Positions 1 to 12,192 are shown, counted from the stretch's first letter. The stretch: DNA of 64,000 nucleotides from Lactifluus volemus (GCA_022376515.1 WTXI01000012.1:558001-622000); one strand, 5' to 3'. Made by a program: numbers and translations. The notes: generated by a model from the sequence alone, not told the origin.

Positions 1-2148
1 AGAAATGCGACTCCTTCTGGGGGTATCGTTCAGTGTCTGAACTTGGCGGGGTTAAGCTACCCCATGATCTCGCAGTGTCTGGAACACTGGCCCCATCTGC
101 GTGTGATGCATCGTTATCAGATCCATGGTGAGGGTGTGCATCAGTAAACCTAACCAAAACTTTTTTGGGCTTGCTCAAGCTTGAAAGGACACAAAATAGC
201 AAAAGTTCAAAAGGAACCTAAAATTACCCCAAAAGTTGTTTCTGCTGTATTTTCAAAAGTAAAAAAAGGTGAAAATACAGTGATTTTACAGGCATTCTGT
301 GGTATAAATAAAGTCAACTTTTTCACTTTTTCACTTTCCCACTTGCAGAAGTGAAAAAGTGCGAAAGTTTTTGCACCATTTACTGATGCTGAGGAGCCTG
401 TTTGCCTAATAACACCTCCTGAGGTAGGGCCATACTTGGGCGACACGGTATGATGTTGGTTTCGCTGTTGAAAACGGGAAGTGCTTCTGTCAATTCGAGG
501 TGTTACGGATGATTGCTGGCGCGGAGAGGGTTCTAGCGTCACGGTTGTGGCCGGAACACGCTCAGGCACGGCAGTCGGAAGATCCACGTGACTTCTCCCG
601 TAGTTGGCACTTGAGCCAAGTCTCCTTTCAGGTTCACCTGCAGGTGTATCCTTCGTCTGGCCCATACTACTAGAAGTTCTCTTTATCGCCGCTGGTTGTG
701 GGGATGGCGGCAACGAAGACGTGGATGGAGCTCCTCCCCATGGTACATGTGACGAAGATGACCCCGCAAGGGACAGGACGGAAGGACCCCGTTCATACAT
801 TCGAGATTTTGTATGTACTTCACAATGTCGGTCCTTATGTGCATTGGAAGGACCAGATCTACTCGCCTCCGCGGCTTCTGGTGACTTGAGGAACCATCAC
901 CAGTCTTTTGCGATGTCCGCATAGGTTGTATGTTCTGAGGAGAAACTGTTGGGGGATTCTTTTCATCGAATAGCGAGGTTGTAGACCGTGATATGAAGCC
1001 CGGACTCTCACATTGCGTCGTACCGGGGACATTTGGTGTGAGTTTACTGTGCGACTTGGAGATGGGTATGGCACGCGCTGCTTGGGTTCGTGGACCGTCA
1101 GCACCGATGGAAGGCTGTGGAAGATGGCTCCCGTTAAGAATCACAAACGAAGACAATGTCTTAGGAGGCGAGCGTACGACTTCGGTTGTCTCCCTTGGAA
1201 TCCCACCTCTCTGCTGTTCACCGCCTCCAGCTCGTCCACTACCCCCTGCGCCCTCTGGTCTGGTTGACGCCAAATGGCTCGGTTCAAACCTGCTTGTTGG
1301 GATACTCGAACCCGCAGTAATGCTGGGTGCTGGGAAAGTGGAAAGTTGTCTAGACCCAGAAGAATGGGGAGGCGGAGCCGGCGGCAAGGGTTCACCAAGG
1401 TTGACGCCATGTCCTTGGGCGGGTACCGCTGCTGGTAATGTTGGCTGTAGTCTTCGATTTTCCATGCTTAGACCACTATCTGAGGCTTACAATGGGATCA
1501 ATAACGGAGAAAAATGACAGATTTAGACGTGAACACACCCTCCATCCGTAAGCTACTTATCATGTCCAAGGGCTTATTTAGCGGGGAGCCAAGCAGTGTG
1601 GGATGGAGAGCGTTTGCATCAGGTTTGTTCAAAGGTTGCTCGGGTGGAGGAGACATTGCCTTAGTAGGAGGGGGTAACGCTTCGGCTGTCGTTTTTGAGA
1701 TGCCACCTCCTTGCCGTCCACCGTCTCGAACTTTTCCACCATCCCCTGAGCCATCTGGTCTCACTGACCCCAAACGACAACTAGGTTCAGTCCTGCTCGT
1801 TGGGATACTCGAGTGTGCAGTACTGTTAGGAGGGTGGTGAATGGAAGGTCGTTTAGACAGACTTGGCGAGGATATCTTCTATGGGATCGAGAGGAGATTT
1901 TATGCGCGTACGACTGTCCGTGGCTGTCTGGGACATCTCTGTTGAGATGCCCTTGCTTGGTGAAGGCTCTCTTTTGGAAACAGGGTCAATTTCACCTCGA
2001 CGCACCGCTGAAGATAGGAGAGGCGGCGGCCGGTCACGAACGTTGATACCATTTCCCTCGGTCGACTCCGCCGGTGGAGAAATGGCTTCTAGTCTTCGAA
2101 CCTGCGTGCTTGAATTACTCTTTAAGACATACCTTCCTTCCGTGTGGT
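1..2148 (-). pseudogene. Copy A of the Ser/Pro-rich exon-cassette family, decayed
   Basis: This is a fragment of the family described under copy C. Its closest relative is the middle of copy E: the cassette at about 2110-1541 matches E exon 5, and the block from about 1487 leftwards matches E exon 6. Three lesions are visible against E. An 11-nt deletion near 1872 shifts the frame so that a TAA follows within about nine codons. A larger in-frame deletion removes the middle of the next cassette near 1345. A 1-nt deletion near 890 shifts the frame of the SSSH-P-AMET segment. A MITE-like element is also inserted at 138-389. The first bases of the window match the end of E exon 7, so the copy continues to the left. 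Upstream of 2150 the homology stops abruptly inside what would be an intron. Nothing suggests it is translated as a whole. The protein family itself is unrecognised. Confidence 0.75.
138..389. mobile_element. MITE-like insertion with 11-bp terminal inverted repeats
   Basis: The two ends are GCATCAGTAAA and TTTACTGATGC, perfect inverted repeats of 11 bp. Similarity continues more weakly to about 29 bp (an AAAACTTT block is shared). The 252-bp insert is AT-rich and codes for nothing. The empty site is visible in copies E and C, where the flanking family sequence runs on without interruption (GAGGGTGTGAGGAGCC). Comparison with that site leaves only T or TG as a possible target-site duplication, so the superfamily cannot be named. 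It interrupts the second-exon part of copy A. Confidence 0.75.
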
Positions 2149-2149
2149 A

Positions 2150-2380
2150 CTATCTCCTGCGGTAAAGGCTGCTTTGCCAGCTGGAAATTGTGCGCAGCGA
2201 TGGCGGGCTACGAACGCTCGCGTCGAGTCGACCCCCGAAACAAGATACAGTGGGACTGGAATTTGAAGGAGGAATAAACGACTCATGTTCAGAGAGAGGG
2301 ACGGGCAAGTTTTCATCTACACGATCCTTGAACATGAAAGAGCAAGGCGCATACTGAGATGTTGAGATTTCGGCACCTGT
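2150..2380 (-). repeat. Duplicated block shared with 13.42-13.61 kb
   Basis: This stretch and 13,420-13,610 are clearly homologous over about 200 bp: both carry the same run around GGCTGCTTTGCCAGCTGG, then the CGAACGCTCGCGTCGAGTC segment and a shared tail ending near GGCGCATACTG. In both places it directly adjoins remains of the Ser/Pro-rich family, so it was probably copied together with them. No convincing gene is present. Confidence 0.55.
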
Positions 2381-3214
2381 CATAGGATATCAGATGCTTT
2401 GTACAAGAGGTTGTATACATATCACCTACCAAAGTTGCGTTCATGCTTCACTTGCCCATCTCTCCAGCGTCTACGCCCCCGCACCGTATTTTGTCTAAGA
2501 GGAGGAACGCCGCATTGAACGCCGTCAACGGCCCAAATGTTCAGCGACAAGTTAGAGTCAATTACTGAGACGGTCATTTCAGTGACGTGCAGTACAGGTC
2601 GTTACGGGCATGGAGGGATGTCCGACCCCAAATTGTAGTGGGGGGCATATATATCAAGCTTCGGGTCTAGATGAAGGCGGGATCTTGGCCTGTGAGCTAA
2701 CATTTGGCGCTCGGCTAGATTAGTCCTAAGAGTCGCCAAGAAGTGGGGCGAGAACAATGGGCCAATGGCCACAGTATGTCATCGAGTAGAGAAATGCGAG
2801 CACGAGTATCTATCAAAATTTGATTGGGGGAAACTCATAGAACGGGGTAACAAGATGACTGGCTACTGGAATGGGTCGTTCCGACTTCCGAGCTCCGAGC
2901 CTCAGCGGGGCCGTGCCACGACGGGGAACACAAATATGGCAAATAGCCCCATTGTCGAATTGTGATCACCATGTGATCACGCTGTCGCTCTTCTCGGGAT
3001 GTCGTTCTCATATACCAATTTATACGACAAAGAAGATGCATTGAAACCCGTTAATGGTTCTGGATCATGATACAGCGCCCTGGTTTCTCTAGAATCTAAC
3101 CAACGTATTTTCCGTATTCAAAGGGGGTGCAAGGAAACTGTTCATATAATGACACCTCCCAGGAGACTTGAGGGTTTTGGAGTGGCACTGGCAAACGACT
3201 CGAAGGTATGTGTT
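2381..3214. other. No gene recognised
   Basis: Only short, unsupported open frames are present. I saw no repeat, splice structure or conserved motif. Confidence 0.5.
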
Positions 3215-4045
3215 GTATTAGTGGCGAAAAGCGGGAAATGCATCTATCAATGTTGAGGTGATGGGGTTGGTGATGTGTGGAAGCGAGCTCGCAGTATCAG
3301 CTAAAAGACTCACGTGACGTAGATGCCCCATTAGAGTACGAGGGGGCATGGACTGGTGTAGATTCTCCTGAGCATAAAGAGGTTGACTCGCTTCCGGGTG
3401 GCCATCATTACCGATCTTTCGTGACGTCCGCATAAGATGCTCGTTCTGAGAAGAAACGGGGACAGTTAGGGTTCAGCTCGTTCGATATAGAAACATCGGA
3501 CGGTGACATCTTGGACTCCGCGTAAGTTGTTACGTTGCGCCGCACGGGAGGCATTTGCTGTGAGTATATTGTATGACCTAGAGACAGGTAGGGTAAGCAC
3601 CGTATCGTTTCGTGGATCATCAGCGCCGGTGAGCAGACAGCTCCGGGTAAGGATCACAAGCACTGGTATTGGTAGACACGTGGACTCACCTGTGCAGCTC
3701 AACGCTGTGCCTCGGCCCCCGTAAGGAGCTCGCCAGCATCTCCTGGCCGAGCTGCCATTCGAGGACGGCCTGACGTTGGGGCAGATTGGCTACGTGTATG
3801 ATCAGTTCCCTTGGTCTACGGTGCTCGGACGGCAGCTACCACAGAGCTAACACCTCCAGTATCCTCAAGGTGCTCATCCAAAGGCTCGTTTCTAGTCCCG
3901 ACCCTCGCATGAGATATACTTTGCCATGTTGCTCCACCATTTGCTTGTTTAACTTGACATCGGATCGGTCAGACTTCTGGCGTACATTCACAGGTTTTGA
4001 CTGGTTGACATGGGGCTGCAAATGAAGCCAGACGAGGTATCATCG
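3215..4045 (-). pseudogene. Relic of the Ser/Pro-rich family (5' part)
   Basis: On the minus strand this matches exon 1, intron 1 and the start of exon 2 of the family, in order but diverged. The 3785-3905 part matches the exon 1 region of copy C that encodes the REST-ARSK-like segment. The 3540-3700 part keeps the intron 1 splice sites. The 3330-3480 part matches the exon 2 segment around SSSHPEAME. Frames are broken repeatedly and most of exon 2 is missing. It is closely similar to the relic at 13.42-14.30 kb, so both probably descend from one already decayed copy. Confidence 0.7.
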
Positions 4046-4627
4046 GAACGAAGTGTTGAATTTGGAGGAGTATGAAAGCTCGCTTGGGCTCCGATATCCA
4101 CAATTAGGTTTTTACTACTATCACGTGAAAAGGCCGCCGCTCATCACACACCTTGAGCTCAAGGATTTCATGGATCGGCATACTTTGAACAGGTTTTGTA
4201 GGCGCGGCAATACACCAACACGGGTTTAGAAGATTCGGACCTTACCATCGAAGTGATCGAACACGACAGTCGTATGTATAGGAAGGCTCTGAAAACGCAT
4301 GTTCGACGGTGTGTTGTGTTAGCCACCAAAGCGAAGGGAGATTTCATGTCAACCCTGAGTCTCTCTCGCATAGAGCAGATTGCGTTGGCCTGACTCGTGC
4401 CTTGGGAAGATTTGGTGACGGCCATGTCGTAAAGTATCTTGTCGGATATCATTTACTGTATCCCGGAGGAAACGAGGGCCTCCTTGAGTACTGCCGTCAA
4501 GGTAAACCGGAAAGTGCTGACAGGCCACGAGTAAACAGCATGGCGCCTCAATCCCACCCTAGCCCTCAGCATATTTGAGCGAACGCATTCCCCAGGCCTC
4601 AGGTACATATCACTATCACTTCGTTCT

Positions 4628-7315
4628 ATGGATCCCCTCATTGTACCAGACAAGGACATCCGACATACTCCTCCAAGTGTGCGTCAGAGCGACGACGGAA
4701 AGATGGATCTGGGATCTCAACAGGCAAATGATGGACCTCATGCGAGGGTCGAGGCTCTCTTGAGTGAGCACCTTGAGAGTACTACAGGTGTTAGCTCCAC
4801 TGCAGAGTTCGTCGAAGAATCGCGGACCAGGGGAACTATTTCTGCACGTAGCAAATCTACTACTGCCCCATCACAGAATCAAGCTGCACAGGTGAGTTCT
4901 TGCATCCAATCAATACCTGTGCTTGTGATTCTTAACAGGGTCATCTTCCGCAGCCTTCCGCTGGTGCTGACAATCCACGAACCCAACCAGCGCGTGCCAT
5001 ACCCGTCTCCAAGTCATACAGTAGACTCACACCAAATGTGCCCGGTACGACGCAACGTGAGAGCCCAGGCTCCATATCACGGTCTACAACCTCGCCATTG
5101 GACGAGAAGAATCCCCCAACTATCCCAGTCTCTCCTCAGAACATACAGCTTGTGCGGACATCGCGAAAGACCGGTAGTGATGGTTCCTCAAGTTACCCAG
5201 AAGCCATGGAGACGAGTAGATCTTCCGATGCACATAAGGATCCACATCGTGAAGTACATGCAAATTTTCGAATGGAGGATCGTGGTTCTTCCGTCCAGTC
5301 CCTTGCGCGGTCATCTTCGTCACATTTTCCATGGGGATCTCCATCCGCGCCTTCGTTGCCATCACCCCCACCACCAGCAGCGTTAAAGAAAGCTTCCAGT
5401 AGTACTAGTATGCGTCAAACGAAGGATACACCTCCAGTTGAACCTGAAAGGAGACTTGGCTCAAGTGCCACCTCCGGGAGAAGTCACATGGATCTTCCGA
5501 CTGCCCTTGACGCCGTGCCTAAGCAAGTTGCGGTGACAGTAGAACCCGCTCCGCACCAGCAATCATCCGCACCGCCTCGAATTGACAGAAGCACTTCCCG
5601 TTTTCAACAGCACAACCAACACAATACGGTGTTTTCCGAGTCATTTGCTAGTGTCACTACCTCTCCAATCCCCGTAAGCCTCTCAGGAGGTGCCATTAGA
5701 CGAACAGGCTCTTCGCACCCCCGCCACGGACTCGATAACGACGCTTCACGCGTAGATAGAACCAGTGTTCCAGACACTGCAAGATCATGGGACAGAACGG
5801 ATGACTTACCCCCGCCTCCTAAGGCATTTGCTCCACGCGATCAACCTTCGAACAAAGTTTTGGCTGAACCTAGTGCCAGTGCGGAAACATCTTCCTTTTT
5901 TACACCATATGTTTCACCGGCGAGAAAAAAGGGAGATATGGCGGACAGCCCCAGTCATGGAACGACACCGAAGGAAGGTATGTGCACGTATATATCTGTC
6001 ATTTTGCGCAGTCGCTGACTCCTTCATTAGTCTCACATAGCAGCTTAACCACGCAGGGTCGAAGCATAAATACTTTGCCGGAAGCGGAGGCCATCGAGGG
6101 ACATGGCGACAACCTTCGTGACTCTCCGCTGCCGTCCCATTCTTTAGCAGTGCGTCAAAGTCAAGGTGACACTGCAGCGAAAAGAGAGCCGCCATCATCA
6201 AGCATGAACATTTCAAGGGAGATGTCTCAGACGCCCATGGATAGTCGCACGCACAAGAAAACTCCTTTGGATCGCATAGAACATAGTCACTCATCATCCT
6301 ATAGTCCATCCGGACAACCCCACACCCACACCGATAGTGCTACATACTCGGATATCCCAACAAGAAGCCGAGCTGAACCTGGTCATTCGGAGCCAACGAG
6401 GCAAGAGGGCGCAGAGGTGGGTAGACAAGTTGGGGACGATGGACGGCAGGGAGGCGGCATCTCAAGAAAGACAACCGAAACTATGCGCTCGCCTCCTACT
6501 AAGGCATTGTCTTCTCCACCACTTCCCAACAAAGCTTTGGAGGCCACTGATGCAAGTTCTCTCCCTCCCACACTACTTGATTCACCAGCAAACAGAAACC
6601 GGGAGATGCCGGCCAGCCTCAATGATAGAACCACTCGAAAGGAAGGTGTGTGTACGGGTAAATCTGTCATTTTCCCCTGTTGCTGATTCCCTTGTAAGTC
6701 TTACTAGATGGTGATTCAAGCACGCAGGATCAACACATTTCGACACCAGCGGAACCGACCGAGGGACAGGGTGTCAACGTTCGTGACCCGTCACGGCCGC
6801 CTCTCCAATCTTTAGCGGTGCGCCAAGGTGAAAGTGACTCTGTTTCTGAACGAGAGCCTTCATCAAGCATGGGCATCTCAAATGAGATGTCCCAGACGAC
6901 CACGGATAGTCTTACGCGCATAGAAGCTCCGCTCGATTACATAGATAATAGGCAGCCGTCGTCCTCGCCAAGTCTGTCTAACCTACCTTCCACTCGCACC
7001 CCCGCTAGCAGTAGTACACAGTCGAGTATCCCAATGAGCACGACTGAACCCAGTCGTTCGGGGTCAACGAGACCAGAGGGCGCGGGGGATGGTGGACATA
7101 CTGGAGACGGTGGATGGCAGGGAGGCAACAGCTCAAGAAGGACAACCGAAGCCAGCCGCTCACCTCCTTCCGTTGCAAGAGAAGTCGCGGAGGCAGGGCG
7201 AAAGCGAACTCGTTGCCGGATACTGGCACTGTGTCATATTTTGAGATTCAACTGTTTGTTTAACTGTACGCCATTCTCTATGGTCCAGTTTTGTCCCATC
7301 TCACTACTGTACTAG
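4628..7315 (+). CDS. Copy B of the Ser/Pro-rich exon-cassette family
   Basis: This is the only copy on the plus strand. Model: exon 1 4628-4891 (phase 0 at its end), exon 2 4954-5977, exon 3 6031-6645, exon 4 from 6708 to the TAG at 7313-7315. All exons are open and all later junctions are phase 1. The protein is rich in Ser, Pro, Thr and Arg, with no signal peptide or membrane segment, and is probably disordered. Exon 3 is a complete cassette. Exon 4 is a cassette that loses homology near 7170, after which about 45 unrelated residues precede the stop. Upstream, 4250-4627 matches the 5' region of copies C and D, but the first-exon donor seen in C (GTGAGT) reads TTGAGT here, so the true 5' end is uncertain and the ATG at 4628 is the first safe start. 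Exon 4 may instead splice to the AIM3/BBC1-like domain just downstream. Confidence 0.7.
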
Positions 7316-7326
7316 CCGGCCTCCAG

Positions 7327-8226
7327 ATGTCATTCCCTCCACGTACGGCAAATGGCTCCGCCGCCGCCGAATTTGCATTGTACATGCATCCCTCCACATT
7401 TTGGGACACTGAGTGGTATGCCTTCCACCAGATCCCACCACACCTAGTAAAGGAACCCTTGGACATACGCTTCGAGTGTGAAGTCGTCTCCGAGCGCGGT
7501 ATCGAGACCTTGTCTGGGGTGATCCTTTTCCCTGACCTTAGCATGTGCTGGTACTCGGTAATATATGGCATTGGAATTGGATGCATCAAGCGCTCGGCAC
7601 GCTTTCGGCGATGCCCCAAGCCCATGTCTGGCGCTGCATTGCGACGAGCAGCGGAGACCCACGGCGCAGCTGTGGCGAACTTTGCCGACGATGCCGCAGC
7701 ATCCGGCCAGGTCGTGGACAGCGGGGAGTGTTGGGATGTCGCGCACGAGGGGCTCAAATCTGCCGCCTCTCTTTTCGGGGATGATGATGCCCCAGTTCCG
7801 AGCACCTCCCGCGCACACGGACATTTAATCTTCTGCGGAAAACCCAGGATGGGCAGATGGCGTGGTGGGGATGACCGGCTCCGCAGGGGCGATATTGTCG
7901 AGTGGCGTTCGGCGCGCATTGGCAAGGCACAGGGGGGTGCCTTCGCTACCCTGGGCAACCCTGATCACACTGCTGTGCTTGTTCAAGATACTGTCCCCCG
8001 CGGCGTTGTCGCAGATGGAAAAAGTATCGACCCTGCCAATGTTGGTGTTTTGACAGTCGTCGAGCAGTCGCCGGGGCAAACGCCCAAACAGAATTCATAT
8101 GACCTCGCCAAGTTACGGGCGGGAGAAGTCTGGGTTTACCGTCCGGTGTCGATGGTCGAGTATCTAGGCTCGACGTTGAGCATCGATATTCCCACTGGGC
8201 TTGATGTCTGTAGTGATTATGAGTAA
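7327..8226 (+). CDS. AIM3/BBC1-like C-terminal (cysteine-proteinase-fold) domain protein, or 3' part of copy B
   Basis: The 299-residue frame matches what I recall of the C-terminal domain of fungal BBC1/AIM3 proteins, which act at actin patches through myosin-I and SH3 partners. Seen features: an N-terminal PPRTANG block, a central GECWDVAHEG block whose Cys fits the proposed catalytic Cys, the FGDDDAPVPS and GRWRGGDD segments, a GNPDHTAVLV block with the matching His, and a WVYRPVSM end. The frame is open upstream of this ATG to 7291. Family members normally have an SH3 domain and a long Ser/Pro-rich middle before this domain; here the Ser/Pro-rich copy B ends only 12 bp upstream. Phase-compatible but weak donors exist in B exon 4 with an acceptor at 7288, so a fusion is possible but unproven. 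Confidence 0.75.
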   Translation: MSFPPRTANGSAAAEFALYMHPSTFWDTEWYAFHQIPPHLVKEPLDIRFECEVVSERGIETLSGVILFPDLSMCWYSVIYGIGIGCIKRSARFRRCPKPMSGAALRRAAETHGAAVANFADDAAASGQVVDSGECWDVAHEGLKSAASLFGDDDAPVPSTSRAHGHLIFCGKPRMGRWRGGDDRLRRGDIVEWRSARIGKAQGGAFATLGNPDHTAVLVQDTVPRGVVADGKSIDPANVGVLTVVEQSPGQTPKQNSYDLAKLRAGEVWVYRPVSMVEYLGSTLSIDIPTGLDVCSDYE

Positions 8227-8394
8227 TTCATTGAGAATCCCCATGCCAGAGATGACCTCTTTTATATATATCCGGATCATATGTAGGTTTGAGAGCGGGA
8301 ATTGTGGCTCAGCCAGTGGTTGGCCCATGTGTCGATTGCTGTGACTTTGGCCTCGCGTCATTCATAGCTGATGGTGTGTGGTTCGCGGTGGTTG

Positions 8395-8462
8395 GGTGAT
8401 GTGCATAGATGTGCGGAAAATGCATTTTGTCCTCACCCCGGGCCACGGTCCGGCTTCAATGC
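8395..8462 (+). repeat. Dispersed repeat module, copy 1
   Basis: The segment around AAAATGCATTTTGTCCTCAC followed by a GG-CC-rich stretch and GCGCTAAG recurs at about 25,236-25,305 and, more diverged, at about 19,508-19,585, always on the plus strand. The 19.5 kb copy lies inside a poly(A)-tailed retroposon just before its 3' hairpin, so this is probably an internal part of that retroposon family. Confidence 0.5.
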
Positions 8463-8715
8463 GCTAAGCATCGTTCTTCTTGTTCCCGTGCAACGTCCCT
8501 CTCGGTTCCATCTTCTGCGCCCTCTCGAACTCGCCCGTGCTCCTTGGAGTACGTTCACCAGTAATCGTCATATCACAAATTTCACAACATAACAGAGTGT
8601 ATAGTTGACATACATGACAATACTGTAAGGATAGCGCAAACCTAGCGTGACAGTGAGAAATGAGGCTTTGATGAGGTGTCATGAGCAGTAGTATTGATCC
8701 TGGCTGTGGTTGTTC

Positions 8716-11700
8716 CTAGTCCCTGCAACAACATCGTGAGCCGCTGTGTTGCCCTGTATGTGAGCCATTTATTGGCAGAATGGAATCAGCAACACAGAAG
8801 CATAACAGGCTTCGGTGTATGCATACCTGAAGCCTTCTCAATAGTTTGCGTAGCCACCAACGTAGAGCCCTTACCACGTCCCGCGCCCGCAAACCTCTGG
8901 ACAGCACGCTCATGGGATGAAGAGCTGGTCCGGAACTTGAACGTGCAAGACAAGCACGAACGGAACCACCGTGGCATAAAGGGACAACATCCACAGGTCA
9001 GTTCTGCTTCTGTCTGGAAATCTGCTCCCCGTGGTGCTCCTCTTTCTGGCGGTTCAGACATGCTGAGTGGATTCTGGGAGGTCGACTTGTTTCGATGCTC
9101 TGAGTCGGTTCCAAGTGGCCGAGGATGATGCGCTATGGAATCAGCGACGCAGAAGCACGACGGGCTCGGTATACGCATACCTGAAGACTGCATGCCCGTT
9201 TCCGGAGTTGAGGACGCACGAGGCAAGCCCCGTCTGGACGACTCAGCCACATCTCTCGGTCCTCCACCTTCTTTCGGCATTCCAGATCGACTCCGAGAGG
9301 CCAACTGCATTGGCGCTGTTAGAGGAGGCTCAGCGTCTATGGGCATATCGCGTCCCGCGGTTACCGGACGTATCTCTCTTGGCATGTTATTTCCTCCCTG
9401 CTGTCCGCCGCCTCCAGTCTGTCCCTCACTTTCATCACTCCTCGCAGCCTCTGGCCTCATCGACTCCAACTGACTGGCTCCAGCCCTGCTTCTATGTTCT
9501 ATGCGAGCTGGCGGCGAAGGTGTCTGAGAACCCTCTCTTATGCTTGATGAAGGCTCTTCTCTGGCCGCAGGGCCACCTTGACTTTGACGCGCTGCAAGAG
9601 AACGGGAAGGCAGCGGCGGTGGGTCACGAAAGTTGACGCCATGTCCCTTGGTGGTGTCTGCGGCTGAGAAAGTGGGTTCTGATGTTCGAACATGCATGCT
9701 TGAGCTACTATCTGAGACTTACGAGCGAATCAGCGCATCAGTGACAGAGAAAAATGGCAATTTGACACATACACATACCCTCCTGTCGTGTAGAACTTGC
9801 ACTAGGGCCCGCCAAAGCTGTGTTGGAAGGTTGATCGGATGGAGAAGGCGATGTCTTAGGAGGTGAGCGTATTGCTTCGGAGATGCCGCCTCTCTGCTGT
9901 CCCCCGTCTCCAATTTCTCTACCGCCCTCTGCGCCCTCTGGCCTCGTTGTCTCCGAGTGACTGGGCTCAGTCCGGCTTTGTGTTGGGATAGCCGAGCTTG
10001 AAGCACTGTCGGTTTGTGTGTGAGGTTGTCCGGACGGTGTATGCGAGGATGATGGATGGTTATGATCTGAAGGAGATTTCGTGCGCGTACGACTATCAAT
10101 GGGCGTCTGAGACTTCTCCCTCGAAATTCCCATGCTTGATGATGGCTCTCTTTTCGCCGCCGGGTCACCTTGACCCTGACGCACTGCGGACGGTGGCGAC
10201 GGGTCACGAAGGTTATCGCTATGTCTCTCGGTGGGCTCCGCTGCCGGCAAAGTGGGTTTTGTACTTCGACCCTGCGTGGTCGAGCTACTATGTGAAACTA
10301 ACGAGGAAATTAGCGACATCGCAAATCACATTTTTAGACGTTCACGCACCTTCCTTGCGTGTCGTTCCATCACTGGCGCTGTCCGTCGTTTCCCCCTTTT
10401 TCCTCGCCAGTGTATCATGTGGTGTTGAAAGGAAAGGTATTTCAGCACTGGCACTAGGGTCGACCAAAGCTTTGTCTGAAGGTTGGTCGCGCGGAGAAGA
10501 CAATGCCTTAGCAGGAAGCGGGGGTAAGCCACCCCATGATCTTGCAGTGTCTGGAGCACTAGCGCCATCTGCGCGTGATGCGTTGTTATCAGATCCGTGG
10601 CGAGGGTGGGAGGAGCCTGTTCGTCTAATGACACCTCCTGGGAGACTTGAGGGGATCGGAGAGGCAGTGCCACCAGCAGACGACTCGGGTGACACCGTAT
10701 CATGTTGGTTTGGCTGCTGAAAACGGGAAGTGCTTCTGTCAATTCGAGACGGTGCGGATGTTTGCTGGTTCGGAGCGGGTTCTGTTGTCACCGCAATACG
10801 CTCAGGCACAGAATCAGGGGCAGTCGGAAGATCCACGTGACTTCGCCCGGAGGTGGCACGTGAGCCAAGTCTCCTTTCAGGTTCACCTGGAGATGTATCC
10901 TTCGTTTGACGCATACCACTGGAAGCTTTCGTTGTCGCTGCTGGCAGTGGGGGTGATGACAAAGAAGGCGTGGATGGAGCTCCCCATGGCAAATGTGACG
11001 AAGATGACCGCGCAAGAGACTGGACGGAAGAACCACGATCCTCCGTTCGAGATTTTGCATGTACTTCACGATGTGGGTCCTTGTGTGCATCGGAAGAACC
11101 AGATCTACTCGCCTCTGCGGCTTCTGGGTGACTTGAGGAACCATCACCACCAGTCTTTCGCGGTGTCCGCATAAGCTGCATGTTCTGAGGAGAAACTGGG
11201 ATAGGTGGGGGATTCTTCTCGTCCAATAGCGAGGCCGTAGACCGTGATATGGAGTCTGGACTCTCACGTTGCGTCGTACCGGGGACATTTGGTGTGAGTC
11301 TACTGTATGACTTAGAGATGGGTATGGCACGCGTTGCTTGGGTTCGTGGATCGTCAGCATCAGTGGAAGGCTGCGGAAGATGACCCTGTTAGAATCACAA
11401 TCACAGGGATTTATTAGAGGACTCACCTGTGCAGGTCGATTCCGTGCATCGGCTTTCGCATCGAGTTCGATGGTATCTCCACGCCGAGCTGTTGGCCGGA
11501 GGTGGCCTGAAGCCGCTGCTGGGGCAGCAGTAGATTTGCTACGTGCAGGAGTCGATTCCCTGACCCGCGATTCTTCAATGAAAGCTGCCGCGGAGCTAAC
11601 ACCTGTGGTACCCTCAAGGCGTTCATTCAAAGGCACCCTTCTAGCCTCGACCCTCGCATGAAGGTCACTTTGCCTCGCGGCTTCATCATTTACCTGTTGA

Positions 11701-12001
11701 GATCCCAGATCCACCATTCCGTCGTCATTCTGGCGTAGATTCAGAAGAGTTTGTCGGGCTTCCTTGTCTGGAATAATGGGGATATCCATGGAGCGAAGTG
11801 ATGGTGATACCTGGGGAGGGCCGCCGGGGTTCGCTGAAATATGCTAAGAGCTAGGGTAGCATTGAGGGCCACGCTCATTACTCGAGGCATGTTAGCGCCG
11901 TCTGTTTTCAACATGCTACTTTGACGGCAGTACTCACTGAGGCGGCGAGGCCCTTTTTTCTTCCCAAAAGCGGAATGATATCGGAGTCCGACAAGACGCA
12001 T
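8716..12001 (-). CDS. Copy C of the Ser/Pro-rich exon-cassette family, intact model (963 aa)
   Basis: Seven exons keep one open frame: 12001-11938, 11833-11427, 11370-10350, 10297-9779, 9717-9181, 9132-8827, 8753-8716. Exon lengths and phases agree at every junction, with phase 1 everywhere except phase 0 between the second and third exons. The start is the first in-frame ATG after a stop; an alternative is the ATG at 11789 inside the second exon (MDIPIIPDKE). The 1021-nt third exon holds a conserved TSLLDEKNPPP-like region, RIDRSTSRFQQ and an IRR-TGSSHPRHGSDN segment. The fourth and fifth exons are cassettes sharing GHG-N-RDPP, RQGQGDPAAKREPSSS and TEPSHSE-TRPEG. There are no membrane segments; the composition predicts disorder. 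No known domain was recognised. It converges on the AIM3/BBC1-like gene. The best evidence that it is a real gene is that 2.9 kb of coding sequence stays open over six introns, while copies A and D are broken. Confidence 0.75.
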
Positions 12002-12181
12002 CTGCGGCACAGCTGTCACCAAAGCCTTGACCAAAGCTTCCCAAAGAACGAGCCAAGCCAACGCAATATATTGTATGCGAGAGAGGAAATCAGGGTTGGA
12101 CTTGAAATCTCCCCTTTACTGTATGTACTACTTGTATGAATCAGCGCTAACGACATGCCATCAAACATGCGTCTTCAGTGC

Positions 12182-12192
12182 CTTTATATATA
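12182..12192 (-). promoter_or_regulatory. TATA box of copy C
   Basis: On the minus strand the sequence reads TATATATAAAG about 180 bp before the proposed ATG at 12001. The stretch just downstream (GCACTGAAGACGCATGTTTGATGG) is kept in copy D and, diverged, in copy B, but it differs between copies by indels that are not multiples of three. That suggests an untranslated leader rather than coding sequence. Confidence 0.45.

Noticed and set aside
9135..9640. Long plus-strand frames opposite copy C (and similar ones opposite D and E)
   Set aside because: Cassettes are multiples of three and GC-rich, so antisense frames stay open by chance. They lack splice continuity and conserved motifs.
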